From Ochromonas danica (lineage: Eukaryota; Sar; Chrysophyceae; Chromulinales; Chromulinaceae), in assembly GCA_015146655.1 (NCBI GenBank), contig VKHL01000038.1, forward strand, positions 1-64,000: a stretch of 64,000 nt of DNA, in the 5' to 3' direction. Shown here piece after piece: positions 31,317 to 41,919 of this stretch (positions within the stretch are counted from its first letter, which is position 1; the number at the start of each line of letters is the position of its first letter). The position numbers and the translations under genes are program-made. The notes under the pieces were generated by a model. It did no database searches, was not told the DNA's origin, and worked only from the letters and a program-made list of their open reading frames with translations.

Positions 31317-32366
31317 ATGTCGTGCATGACTTTATTGTTCCTGTTCTATTATTTTCATCTTCAAATCAATTTATCCAATGGATGGTCTTCTATCAGTCAT
31401 CGATCTCTTCTTCCTCCTCATCTAAGGTCATCATCACTCAATGTTCTTTATGCACGACATAATCCTCCTCACTCTCACCATGACCATGACCATGACAACA
31501 ACAAGGAATCACCTCCCTCAGAGCCACTACCATCTATGACCACCACCACCACCACCACTAGCACTGACAGCAAGGAAGACTTTAATCTAGCAGATTTCGA
31601 CTTTGATCTGCCAGAAATCCCACCTTTACCTGACCCTGACTATCAAGTGAAAGACTTCTTCTCCCTCTTCTCCTCTGAGAGAGAGAAGAGATTACCATCA
31701 GGTTTACAAGCTTTCAAACATCATAGTATAGCAGGGATGAAAGAGTTTCAAAAAGGAAATTTAACAAATGCCTTATATCATTTCGATCTCGCTGTAGCAG
31801 GTAATAGTAGTCAAGCCTTACCTCAGAGAGGTATTGCCTTATACATTACTAATCGCTTTGAAGAAGCTGCTACACAACTAACACATGATGTAAACATCCT
31901 TGAAGCACCTCGTATGTGTAAAGCTAGTGAGTTACGAACATGGTTAAGTGCTACTTATTATAAACTTAACAAGACAGAAGAGGCTATCCATGCATTAGAT
32001 CTTAATAATACTTTAGGATTTTCCTTAATCTATAATGGAGAATTAATGAATAAGACTCATGCCTTCTTTGGTGGTGAGATGGCTTTGGAGGATATTTTAG
32101 AGAGGATTGGTACCTCAAATGAGAGAGACATCAGTGGCTGGGCCTTCTATGGCAACTTCTACCTTGGCTTGTACTTTGATGCAGTCTATCAGAGTGAGAT
32201 GGCACGTGTCTTCTTATCTTTCCCTCGTGCTAGTACACGTTATAGACCTAGTGACATGTGGTATCATGTACCACGTGCACTTTACAAGAGTCGATTTGGT
32301 GAAGATGATGATGATGATAACGATCCTCTGGGATCAGCTGTTAATAGCTTAGGATTAATAGTGTAG
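31317..32366 (+). CDS. Secretory- or plastid-targeted TPR protein
   Basis: Intronless, 349 residues from the ATG of MSCMTLLFLF. A hydrophobic leader is followed by a basic/Ser segment, a His-Asp run (HHDHDHD) and a Thr run. From about residue 110 come helical repeats: HSIAGMKEFQKGNLTNALYH, LPQRGIALYITNRFEEAATQ and RTWLSATYYKLNKTEEAIHA have the spacing of tetratricopeptide repeats. The C-terminal half (FFGGEMALEDIL, GWAFYGNFYLGLYFD, WYHVPRALYKSRFGED) is well ordered and resembles TPR proteins of algae, but no function is clear. It probably mediates protein-protein contacts in an organelle. It ends in an acidic run and a short hydrophobic tail. It faces the orphan at 29779-31130. Confidence 0.75.
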   Translation: MSCMTLLFLFYYFHLQINLSNGWSSISHRSLLPPHLRSSSLNVLYARHNPPHSHHDHDHDNNKESPPSEPLPSMTTTTTTTSTDSKEDFNLADFDFDLPEIPPLPDPDYQVKDFFSLFSSEREKRLPSGLQAFKHHSIAGMKEFQKGNLTNALYHFDLAVAGNSSQALPQRGIALYITNRFEEAATQLTHDVNILEAPRMCKASELRTWLSATYYKLNKTEEAIHALDLNNTLGFSLIYNGELMNKTHAFFGGEMALEDILERIGTSNERDISGWAFYGNFYLGLYFDAVYQSEMARVFLSFPRASTRYRPSDMWYHVPRALYKSRFGEDDDDDNDPLGSAVNSLGLIV

Positions 32367-32455
32367 ACGTAGTAGAAGTAGACGAGCAGAACAGATTGCT
32401 TGTACTAAAGAGAGACAAAATACACACTTGATGGACTTCTTCTCACTTAACTCAC

Positions 32456-34896
32456 TTAAGGCGAGTCTATTGGGAGATATTCTCGACCATTGAACATCCT
32501 CTTCTCCTGCACTTCTTCTTCTTCTTCATTCAGAAAAATAGAGTTTTGCCATTGGTATAGAGTTCGAAGTAAAGCAGCTAATAGTATGAGGATTATCAAA
32601 CCCTAGATAGTTGAGTAGTAATGAGAAAACAACATTAATCAAATCACCATACACTGTATATGATATCACAATATATACACTGTACTAGTATATGATATCA
32701 CCATATATATCATATATATGTCATGTACTGTATATACTGCCACAAATTACCATAGGTCTATACTATATACACTGTATATCACCACATATATAATAACACC
32801 TTATATATAATATATTACCATATATATACCGTAATATCACCATAATACACTGTATAATATATAATATTCATATATTTATGTAATATATACAACGTTGTAT
32901 TATATCATATCACTATATATATGATATACCATATATACTATAATATCACTATATATACATATATATATATATACTGTATAACATCACTAGGTTGCCACGG
33001 GATGGACGTTGTTGGGTAGCTTACCGTTAGCACAACAAGTCTACTGAACTGGAAGGAAGACAGTCCTAGTAGAACTAACACTGCTGGCCAACCTTGTGCA
33101 ACTTGAAACGCTTTCCAATCTTGATATCTCTCTGGATGAGCATTGATAAAGTCTGCTGATGGAAAGGAAGGAGTAGAACAGCCTAAGGAATGAGAGGAGT
33201 CTTCTAAGTCTTGATACAATCGCACATAGTCAATATGCATCTCCGCAGGGAGGACTCTACACCCTTTCAATCCCTCAGGCAGTGCACATTGACAGTCAGG
33301 GTTAGTACAGTCATAGCATTGGTAACATGCTGCACATCGACTCACTGGACAAGGCTCTGGCATACCCCAACGATGGGATAGCGCAATATTCATTATGATA
33401 TACATAGGCTCTACAGGGATCAGTCCACCTGTTAGGTCTGAGATAGAGGTACCATTAATACCAAATATAAGCTTATCATCTAGATACCACATTAAGTATC
33501 CCTTCTCTCCTGGCTGCCATTCTAACTTATAGTTATGTATCTCATTATAGTGTGTATCCTCGAGATCTATATATACAGTAGACAGTAGACAGTATGTAAT
33601 TAGCAACATAATGAGAATAGTGAGACATGTCAACAACACAGTGTGTGTGTGTGTGTGTGTGTGTGTGAACAACAAGGTAGGTAGGTAGGTAGGTAGGTAG
33701 GTAGGTAGGTTGGTTGGTTACATGTGTTAGCACTCAGAGAGTCTTCCATGTATTTGAGAGACTGACTCATGGTAGTCGTTGGTCCACATTCTTGACCCCA
33801 AAAAGCAAAATTCAAAGCACTTCTTTCACCAACAAATAGATCTTTGTACCTGACAGACACATTAAAAGGTCAATATTAGAAGTGATAATAGCGTTCATGT
33901 TACTGTACAATACTACTATCATACTGTACCAGACTTGGGAACTGTTGAGTGGATGACCATTCCTAGGACGAATATCCTTTGGAAGACCTGGAGCAAGCTG
34001 TAATGACGAGCTCATAAAGGCTCTAGTAGGACCAGGATAGCCAGGCATAGGTGCTCCAGACATGACCTCGAACAGATCAATCTCAGGAGCTCCTCTGCCT
34101 TGATTAGGATTGAGACCAAAGCCAGGATGAGGATCACAGGCATTGATCTCTTGCTTCTCTTCCAAATGATCAATTTCTCCACATCGATCATAGCTCCAAG
34201 GCCATGTAAACTATATCATATCATCACACAGCATCACACAGCACAACACAGCTCATTCACTATCGTGTCATACATAGTGTAGAGGTGATGATGCTATATT
34301 AGAGTCTCACCACAGTAGAAGCTTCATAGGTCACTCTAGCTAGATTACCATTCAACCAAATAGCAGGCCATAGACCTCCACCATCAACATAACCAGGCAG
34401 ACGAACTGCTAGCTCTAACACTCCTCCAGTGAAGCAGAACTTGTTCCAGCTCTGCACCATGGCAGAGGTATAGTTCTTCGTCAAGCGGATGGGGCGATAG
34501 CTGGAGCTATCCCATTGATACCAAGAGGCTTTGGTTGGTTTCGTGGTGATAACTAAGGAGCCACCTCGGGTAGTGGCATATTCCTTACTGGCATTGTCTA
34601 TACAGTAGACCATTGATATGACAGAGAAGGAAAACTGAAAAAGAGGTAGAGAAATGAGTCTTACAGTATTGAATAGACTCATTGCTGTTGTCAGGGCGAT
34701 CCAAAGCTTCAAAGATTTCATCCTCAGCTGAGGCAAATCCTCGTCCTTCCTGATTGAACTCATCTGACATTACTAAAGTTAACTTCTTCCCATCTGCTTG
34801 TCTTGTCTTCGTCAAATAAGGTGTTTCTGGATCAATTAAAGTACCGAGGACGAGCCATGGATAGGATAAGAAAGGTAAAATCTCTATCAACCTCAT
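32456..34896 (-). CDS. GH16 beta-glucan enzyme, KRE6/SKN1 family
   Basis: Six exons: 34896-34665, 34597-34311, 34210-33930, 33849-33722, 33566-33025 and 32602-32456, 538 residues with consistent phases. A signal peptide starts the protein. The catalytic motif is APEIDLFEV (the ExDxxE of GH16), preceded by GGLWPAIWLNGNLARVTYEAST and followed by HNYKLEWQPGEKGYLMWYLDD and YIIMNIALSHRWG, an order characteristic of the SKN1/KRE6 glucan-synthesis group. A Cys-rich CxxCYxCxxPDC patch lies near the C-end. The last exon, separated by a 422-base AT-repeat intron, encodes a membrane helix (GLIILILLAALLRTL) and an acidic tail. Such proteins make or branch 1,6-linked beta-glucan; in heterokonts this fits laminarin-type storage or wall glucan. 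Membrane topology differs from yeast KRE6, whose anchor is N-terminal. Confidence 0.88.
32640..32980. repeat. AT-rich degenerate minisatellite in intron
   Basis: Variants of ATATCACCATATATA/TACTGTATAT repeat over about 340 bases, all inside the last intron of the GH16 gene. The repeat is purine-pyrimidine alternating and self-complementary. Confidence 0.8.
33643..33713. repeat. GT and GGTA microsatellites in intron
   Basis: A (GT)n run at about 33643-33667 and a (GGTA)n run at about 33675-33710 lie in the fourth intron of the GH16 gene. Confidence 0.9.
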
Positions 34897-34930
34897 CACT
34901 AAAACAGGAAGTGCAAGTGAACTGCACCTC

Positions 34931-34940
34931 GTTAACTTAA
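34931..34940. promoter_or_regulatory. GTTAACTTAA element
   Basis: GTTAACTTAA lies 35 bases upstream of the GH16 start codon, within the range expected for a core promoter or 5' leader element. Confidence 0.4.
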
Positions 34941-35214
34941 TAGGATAGATGCCTGAATCTCTTATTTATTGAGTTAAAACTCTTCTTTTCAGTGAAGAAG
35001 ACAAGGGACAGGTGAAAAAGTGATTTTTGGAGAGTAAAGCAAGTGTGTGTTCTTTTCCAATCTTGTTAATAGTGAGTTATAACCCTCTTTTATGCACTTC
35101 TTCGCCCTCGTCAGCAAATGATGAATCAGAATTGATTGAGGGGTCAGCAATTTAGGGATAGATAGATAGAGAGTGAGTTTGTGTACTAGGAAGAGGAAGA
35201 GGAAGAGGAAGAGG

Positions 35215-38200
35215 ATGAGGAAGAAGAAAGAGATAGAGGAGATGAACCCAGAGGGTGAAGGGGAAGAAGCAATTGATTTAACCACAGCAGAAGATGAAGT
35301 TCCTCCTATTAATACATCTCCACCATCGTATATGGTAGAAATTGCTAAATCTGGTCGAGCAGAGTGTAAGAAATGTGGTGAAAAAATAGAGAATAAAACT
35401 ATTCGTATAGGTGTGATCACAGAAGGAGATTGGGGATTGTTCACACGATGGCAACATCTTGCCTGTACCATTTTCCATAAAAGCTTAGAAACAATAGAGA
35501 GTATTGATGGTTATCAAGAACTCTCTGGAGATATTCAAGACATTATCAGACAAAGATTTCAAGATAGTAGAAATGAGCTTGATGATGAATTCCAAGCTGT
35601 TGATCCTAACGATCTTGTTCGTAAGTCATGGGAGAGGCCATTAGAACCCACTGCTGACCTTCTTATGCCTTTGTTACCTTATCAAAAGGAAGGGTTAGGA
35701 TGGTTAGTACATCAAGAGATCAATGATGTTCATGGTGGTATTCTAGCTGATGAAATGGGAATGGGTAAGTTGTGTTGATTGAACTACTACGTGCTATAGC
35801 TGCTTTGCACTAATCATTGGATTGTCAAAGGTAAGACCATCCAAGCCATCTCCATGATGCTTTATAATCGTCCCAATCTAAAGGACCCTAGTCTGTTAAA
35901 ACTCTGGAAAGAGTCGGATGGTAATCATGGGGTAGAACCAGGAAGAAAGATGCCTCGAGCAGGGACATTGATTGTTGTTCCTACAGTTGCTATTCGTCAA
36001 TGGCAACTTGAGATTGCTCGTTTTACTGCCGAGAAGTCTCTTTCTGTCATGGTGTATCATGGTCATGATCGCAACACTTCTATTAAGGACATCGCCTCCT
36101 ATGATGTCATCATAACTTCCTATAAGATTTTGGAAATTGAATATCGTAAGGCTACTGCAGGAACTAAAGTAATTTGTCGCATCTGTGGGAAGAAGTTTTA
36201 TCCTGAGAAGCTGAGAGTACATCGTAAGTTCTTTTGTGGTGAATCAGCTCAACGCAGCGAAGCTCAAGCTCGTACTCAGAAGAAGGTCATTCGAGTTGTC
36301 CAGAGAACCTCTAGTAGAGACGACAGTGAGAGCGAAGACTTAGGGAGTGATTCAGAAAAAGACACGAAGGGTAAGTCATCAGCGAAGAAAAGGAAAACTC
36401 CGTCCAAGACAATGAAATCGTCCACCAAATCTCAAGCGAAGTCAAAGTCAGACATTTTGAGCAGCAGTAGCGAGGACGAGGTGGCCAAACAGAAGCGATT
36501 GATTAAAGCCAAGATAGAGAAAATGGAAGCCAATGCTAAAGCAAAGAAAACTCCTTCAAAAGGCAGAGGCAAGAAAGTTGAAAAGGAGAATGAGGAAAGT
36601 GAAGATGAAATCACCAAACAGAAGAGAATAATCAAAGAAAAGATAGCAGCCAGAGATTTAAAGAGAAAGGCACAGCTTAAGGCAGCTCGTGAAGAGAGTG
36701 AAGAAGAGGATAGCAAGGAAGAAGAAGAGAGCCCAAAGAGAAGAAGTCGGAATGTGAAGTCTCGCAATGGAAAGCAAGGCTTGCAAGCGAAAACCAAAGC
36801 GAAGAAAGGAAGAGTCGAGATTGAGAGTACTTCGGACGATAGTGACTCTTCGTATTCTCAGTCCTCTGAATCATCCTATTCTGATGAATCTGTGGCTTCT
36901 CTGTCCGAGCAGTCGTTGGTTGAGCAACCTACCAAGAAACGTAAAACTAAGACTGAGACTGCCTCAGTCACCCGGAGCCAAGCTGCATCGTCAAAGAAGA
37001 AGAGTGTGAAGAAATTTCAGGATTCGGATGATGATCCAGAGGCATCAAACCATGGCGTGAAGGGAAATAAGAAAGAAAATATGCGTGATGGTGAAGTGGA
37101 TAGCGAAGTGGAACGAGACATTGCAGCTGCTTTGAAAGACCATGCCAATGCTATAAAGCAGTCTGGCAAAGCTCAATCACTGATGCATGAGGTATCGTGG
37201 TTTCGGATCATTCTGGATGAGGCTCATGTTGTGAAAGATCGCAGCACAAGCACTGCCAAGGCAGTATTCAACTTAATCTCGCTCAACAAATGGTGTTTGA
37301 CGGGCACACCCCTCCAGAATCGAGTGGGCGAACTTTATTCTCTAATCCGCTTTCTTCGAATTGACCCCTATGCATATTACTTCTGCCGAAGTAAAGACTG
37401 TTCCTGCAAGAGTTTGCATTATCGTTTCACGAAAGGTCGATGCGATGATTGTGACCATTCTGTGATTCAACACTATTGTTTCTTCAACAAACATATTCTC
37501 AATCCAATCAAACGGTCTGGTTATGTTGCTGAGGGTCGTAAAGCTATGTTGAAACTCAAACAACAAGTGTTGGATGAGATCCTATTGCGACGTACAAAAT
37601 TGACCCGAGCTGATGATATTCAATTACCCATGCGAATTGTTCGGGTACGACAAGAGAGATTAGATGAAAAGGAGGAGGACTTCTATCAAGCTTTGTATAC
37701 CCAGTCACAAGCTCAATTCAATACTTATCTGCAAAGTGGGACAGTGTTGAACAACTATGCTCACATATTTGATATTCTCATGCGCTTGCGACAGGCTGTT
37801 GATCATCCTTACTTGGTAATCTTTGGTGAAGCTCAAGGTAATGATGCCAATGCAGCTCGAAATTCTTCCCATGCAAATGCTTTTACATCTACCGATGAGC
37901 CACCTTCTCCGTCAAGTGAAGAATATTGTGACTTGTGCAAAGAGCCTGTGCAGGATGAGACGGTCTCTTCATGTGGGCACAGATTCTGCAAAGAGTGCAT
38001 TCAAGATTATATCAATACATTGATGGCTAGCGTAACAACAGGCCAAGTGTTATGTCCTGAATGCAACCAACCTCTTTCCTTGGTGATTGAGAATCAGAAC
38101 TGTCGAGACAATGAACGACAGCTGAGTCTGCACCCACAACCTCGTCGCAAGAGCATTTTGAACCGAATCAATTTATCTAACTTTCAGAGCAGCACGAAAA

Positions 38201-38852
38201 TGGAAGCCTTAATGGAGGAGCTGTATAAGATGCAAGAAGAAGATGGTGGCTGTAAGGCGATCGTGTTTTCACAGTTTGTGAGCATGTTGGAGGTGAGTTG
38301 TTTAAATTGATGAATTGGAATTCGAACCACTTCGTTAAACCAAGTCTTGTCTATTTGTTTTTATCGCACAGTTATTAGAATATCGCATCCATGCAGGCGG
38401 CATTGGCTGCGTCAAGCTAGTGGGCACTCTTACTTTAGACCAGAGAGAGAAGAGCATTCGAGCTTTTCGAGAAGATCCAGACGTACGGGTTCTCTTGATC
38501 TCTCTCAAGGCAGGTGGCGTTGCTTTGAATTTGACAGTTGCATCGCGCATTTTTCTTATGGGTAAGCATCGAAATGAATCAAGGATGTTTTTAAGGTTTG
38601 ATCACAATTTAACACTTGTGAGTAGATCCCTGGTGGAATCCCGCTGCCGAAATGCAAGCGATTGATCGCACTCATCGAATCGGACAATATCGACCAATCG
38701 TAGCCACTCGTTTTATCATCGAGAATTCTATCGAAGAGCGCATATTGCGTCTTCAGGAGAAGAAGAGACTGGTGTTTGACGGCACAGTTGGTGGAGACGC
38801 GAGCTCTATGACCAAACTTACGGTGGACGACATGCGCTTCCTCTTCGGTTGA
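35215..38852 (+). CDS. RAD16: RAD16-type SNF2 helicase with RING finger
   Basis: Four exons (35215-35764, 35831-38292, 38372-38561, 38626-38852) give 1142 residues. The N-terminus has a zinc finger of PARP type ([20 protein letters not shown], then [10 protein letters not shown]). The Snf2 ATPase has [16 protein letters not shown], motif [13 protein letters not shown] split by intron 1, Ia [16 protein letters not shown] in [24 protein letters not shown], and the C-lobe motifs [23 protein letters not shown] and [13 protein letters not shown]3HC4 RING ([21 protein letters not shown]) lies between the lobes, as in RAD16/RAD5. A C2H2-like unit ([21 protein letters not shown]) and some 290 charged, Ser/Lys/Glu-rich residues are inserted before DEAH. 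RAD16 acts with RAD7 in global genome nucleotide excision repair and ubiquitin ligation. The start is the ATG of MRKKKEIEE. Confidence 0.92.
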
Positions 38853-39100
38853 TTGACCCATTTCGATTAGAGTGCAGTTGTGGTGATTGCGATAGTTGAG
38901 AGTTTAAAGAAAATAAATACTCACAACTTCTATCCTCTATCCACGTGAATGGTGATTGCAGTTTTGGATATAGAGAGTGAGCTCAGCTCAGCTCAAGTCA
39001 CTGCAGCTCAGGTGAGCCCGGAAACGGGCGCCAGCAAAAGAGTGGACCATCACACGAAACCCGGAAACAGCTGACAAGAGAAGAGAAAAAGAAAAAGAAA

Positions 39101-39421
39101 ATGGTCCGAGGTCATGCCAAGGCAGTTGCCCAAGAGAAAGGCCAAGCTAGAGCTGCAGAAAAGGCCAAAAGTGTGAAAAGATCTGGTGCTGAGGTATCGT
39201 TCAATCGCCCCTAACCAATCAATCCCTCCCTGATGGACCAGCATACCATTGACTCTCTTCTCCTCTCTCTTCCGCAGAGCAAAGCTGTCCGCGAAGAAGG
39301 AATCGCTTTAACCTGTCCTGTGTGCAGACAAGGTATGCCTAATATAGGAGTCTTCAGGAGTCACTTCGAGAGCAAACATCCGAAATCGCCCATGCCGCCA
39401 GAGTTGTCCGCCTCCACCTAA
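39101..39421 (+). CDS. Small C2H2 protein, ZNF706-like
   Basis: Two exons, 39101-39193 and 39278-39421, join in phase 0 to give 78 residues. The basic N-terminus (MVRGHAKAVAQEKGQARAAE) resembles the 4F5/SERF-like helix, and the C-terminus is one zinc finger, LTCPVCRQGMPNIGVFRSHF, ending ESKHPKSPMPPEL. Length, order and the HFESKHPK...PPEL ending match ZNF706 and the plant At2g23090 family. These small proteins are nuclear/cytosolic regulators of protein aggregation or transcription; the role here is unknown. The gene sits between RAD16 and the convergent GST copy 1. Confidence 0.93.
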
Positions 39422-39698
39422 ACCAAACCAACCCTCTCACACCACCTTAAGAGGTAGAAGAGGATATGTTTTGCTGGGTTGAAGATGAAAGGAATTCTAC
39501 TTCGCAAGCTGTGTTCATAATGTTAAATTGCTTTCTTTCTATCACCAACCAAGCCAATGCAATGCAATTGTCAACATTCTCCTTGAAACACACACAGCAG
39601 TTTAGAACGGGTAAATGGATTACATTAACTTCACCAACAGAGCAGGTGAAACACTCTGCTGGTCTCTGTTGAAAGAAAAACACACTTTGGAGAAGGAT

Positions 39699-40714
39699 TT
39701 AAGAAGCTTCACTCTTAAGCCATGGCTTGCCCTGTCCATTCGTGCACACTGTCACACCTCGCTTCACCTCCTCCCTCTCCAACAGACGATGAGCCCATGC
39801 CTTGGCATTCTCATACTTGTCGATTGATAAGAATTCTCGAGCAGAGATTCCAGAAGGATGTTTGTATCCGATCAGCAGCTGGTTAAACCATGGGAAAACA
39901 ATCATATCTGCGATGCTGTACTCCTCGCCTACCAGGTACTGTTTGCCAGCCAAGTGCTGGTCCAACACAGAGCACAGGCGCTGAACCTCCATGCCATAGC
40001 GAGCCACTCCATAGTCACGAGCTTTCACAGCATCTGCGGGGGCATAGACCATGAAGTGACCGAAGTTGCCACACATGGGACCAAAGCCTGCCATCTGCCA
40101 AAACACCCAATTCATCGTCTCTGCTCGAAGGCGAGGATCCTTCGACAGAAAGCGACCATACTTCTCAGCCAAATAGATCATGATGGATCCACTTTCGAAC
40201 AGGTTGAGAGGTTGTCCATCAGGACCTTCACGATCCACTAAGGCTGGGATCTTCGAGTTAGGATTGACAGCTACGAATCCTGTCGTGAACTGTTCTCCCA
40301 CACCAATGTTGATCACTACAACATATCCAGCAAGGCACAAGAGGAGGATAGGATAGAGTTAGAAAGAGCACAGAGGAGGCAGTCAGGGAGTCAGTCATGC
40401 TTACCATGGGCGTCGTAAGCAACTCCCAACTCTTCCAACAAAATGCCAACCTTCTGTCCATTGGGAGTTCCCAAAGAGTAAAGCTGCAGAGGTGCGTCTC
40501 CCACAGGCAGTTCTGCTGTGGTTCTGGCTCCTGCTGCAGGCGAGTTGATGGAGGCGAACTTGTTCCCTGCAGCTTTCTCGAAGACAGTTTCGATCTTAGC
40601 AGGTGGTTTCCATTCCTCAGATTCAGTGGACATCTTGTTTTCTTTTGCTAGTCTAAGATCCGTAAGGGCAATAGATTGTGTACTCAAAGTTCTGCTGCTG
40701 GATGAGGAGAACAT
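39699..40714 (-). CDS. Glutathione S-transferase (YghU/Ure2-like), copy 1
   Basis: Exons 40714-40405 and 40315-39699 give 308 residues. The N-domain has LQLYSLGTPNGQKVGILLEE, NPNSKIPALVD and the glutathione-binding FESGSIMIYLAEKYG (Glu-Ser); the C-domain has YLVGEEYSIADMIVFPW, the N-capping box of GSTs. The long pre-domain and TPNGQKV loop place it with nu-class YghU/Ure2-like enzymes, which act as disulphide-bond oxidoreductases or peroxidases. From the internal MSTESEE onward, protein and intron are identical to copy 2 at 54576-55654. The 27 residues before it (MFSSSSSRTLSTQSIALTDL...) are unique here, Ser/Arg/Leu-rich and lack acidic residues early, like a mitochondrial presequence. A start at the internal ATG (40632) would give the cytosolic form. 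Confidence 0.9.
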
Positions 40715-40730
40715 CTTATTGCACTTCCTG

Positions 40731-40803
40731 CAACGAGATTACGAAACTCCGAAAACGAACAATTTGTTGATAAACTAGTTGAGGAGAAGAAACCGTTTCG
40801 CTG
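40731..40803. repeat. Diverged direct repeat, first copy
   Basis: Shares ACGAGATTRCGAAACTCC, GAAAACGAACA, GAGGAGAAG and CCGTTTC with 41774-41853. One copy lies upstream of GST copy 1 and the other upstream of the gene at 41920. Confidence 0.7.
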
Positions 40804-41560
40804 TGCGTTTGTTGATAAATTGAATAATCAAAGACTGTTTGTTTCAATAATGAAATTACCAATCAATGGTGTATAATCTGTATAAGTTTTCAATTTTTTT
40901 AAAATGTATTCTGACGCGTTTTTAAGTTAATTAGGCATTTTTAATACTTTGTAAAACTACCTTTATGGTCAATCACATTTTGGCATCTACTGGGCCCACT
41001 GCAAGTTGTTCGTTGCAAAGAATCACGAAAAATTACCCTCTATAACAGAAGTTCTAAAAGATGAAAAAGAACATGGAATATCTAATTGAGTCTCGGAAAT
41101 GTTTTCTTACGCAATCAGGTATTCACTATTCAGTCGATGAAATAGACACACCGACGTCGAAATAGAGATGGACAACATTAAAGAAGGTCGGGAAAGGATA
41201 TATGACTACAGAACCTTATCCTGAACGAGAGAACAAGAAGAGGAAGAAAGAAGAGGAGGCTGAAGTAGTAGAGCTGAGCTTCTATTCAGAAAATACCACT
41301 ACAGTAGTAGATTAAGTCGATTGGTCACTTGATATTGGAAAACAATAGGAAGAAGTAGTAGTACTACTAATTGTAAAGACAACAAAACAGATCAGAATAG
41401 TGCACAGAGTAACAGCAGATATCTACTTATCTAGTCTCACCAGGAAGATAATACCTACCTACCTACCTACCTACCTACCTACCTACCAGACGATGTAGGA
41501 TCTAACAGTCACTGTAAGTGATGAAAAAGGTGTGAGCAATCACAATTATTATTATATAAT

Positions 41561-41646
41561 AACTCGTCTTGCTTCTTCTGGTGTTCATTTAATTCAATCA
41601 TATCAGTCATTGAATTAAATGAATGCCAGAAGAAACAAGACGAGTT
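41561..41646. repeat. Long foldback hairpin
   Basis: Arms 41561-41598 and 41609-41646 (38 bases each) are complementary except at three positions, two of which would be G-U pairs in RNA, with a 10-base loop. Outside this, ACAATTATT and AATAATTGT extend the symmetry loosely. It could be a miniature inverted-repeat element or the precursor of a small RNA. Confidence 0.75.
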
Positions 41647-41773
41647 GGTATTCAATAATTGTGGTTGTGCTATCAAATCAGATCAAATGGAATGTCAACC
41701 AATCAATGGAAAAGACCGCAGCAAGCAGCTAAAAACTGACTTTTGCATTCTTTTCGTGTTTGTCATAAAAAGA

Positions 41774-41853
41774 CAACGAGATTGCGAAACTCCGAAAACG
41801 AACACTTGCTTCTCCATAAACGAGTTTATGAGGAGAAGGCCGTTTCACTGCAG
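41774..41853. repeat. Diverged direct repeat, second copy
   Basis: Second copy of the element at 40731-40803, with several substitutions and a short insertion. Confidence 0.7.
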
Positions 41854-41919
41854 ACTGTGGCGGGAATGGCAATCCATCACTGAAAGAGAGGAAAGAGTCA
41901 GAGAATCAGAAGAGGAAGA

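Larger units (their letters stand above)
40715..41919. other. Spacer with hairpin and microsatellite
   Basis: No gene supported. Contains two related stretches (40731-40803 and 41774-41853), a (CTAC)n run (about 41453-41485) and a 38-bp foldback at 41561-41646. Confidence 0.6.
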
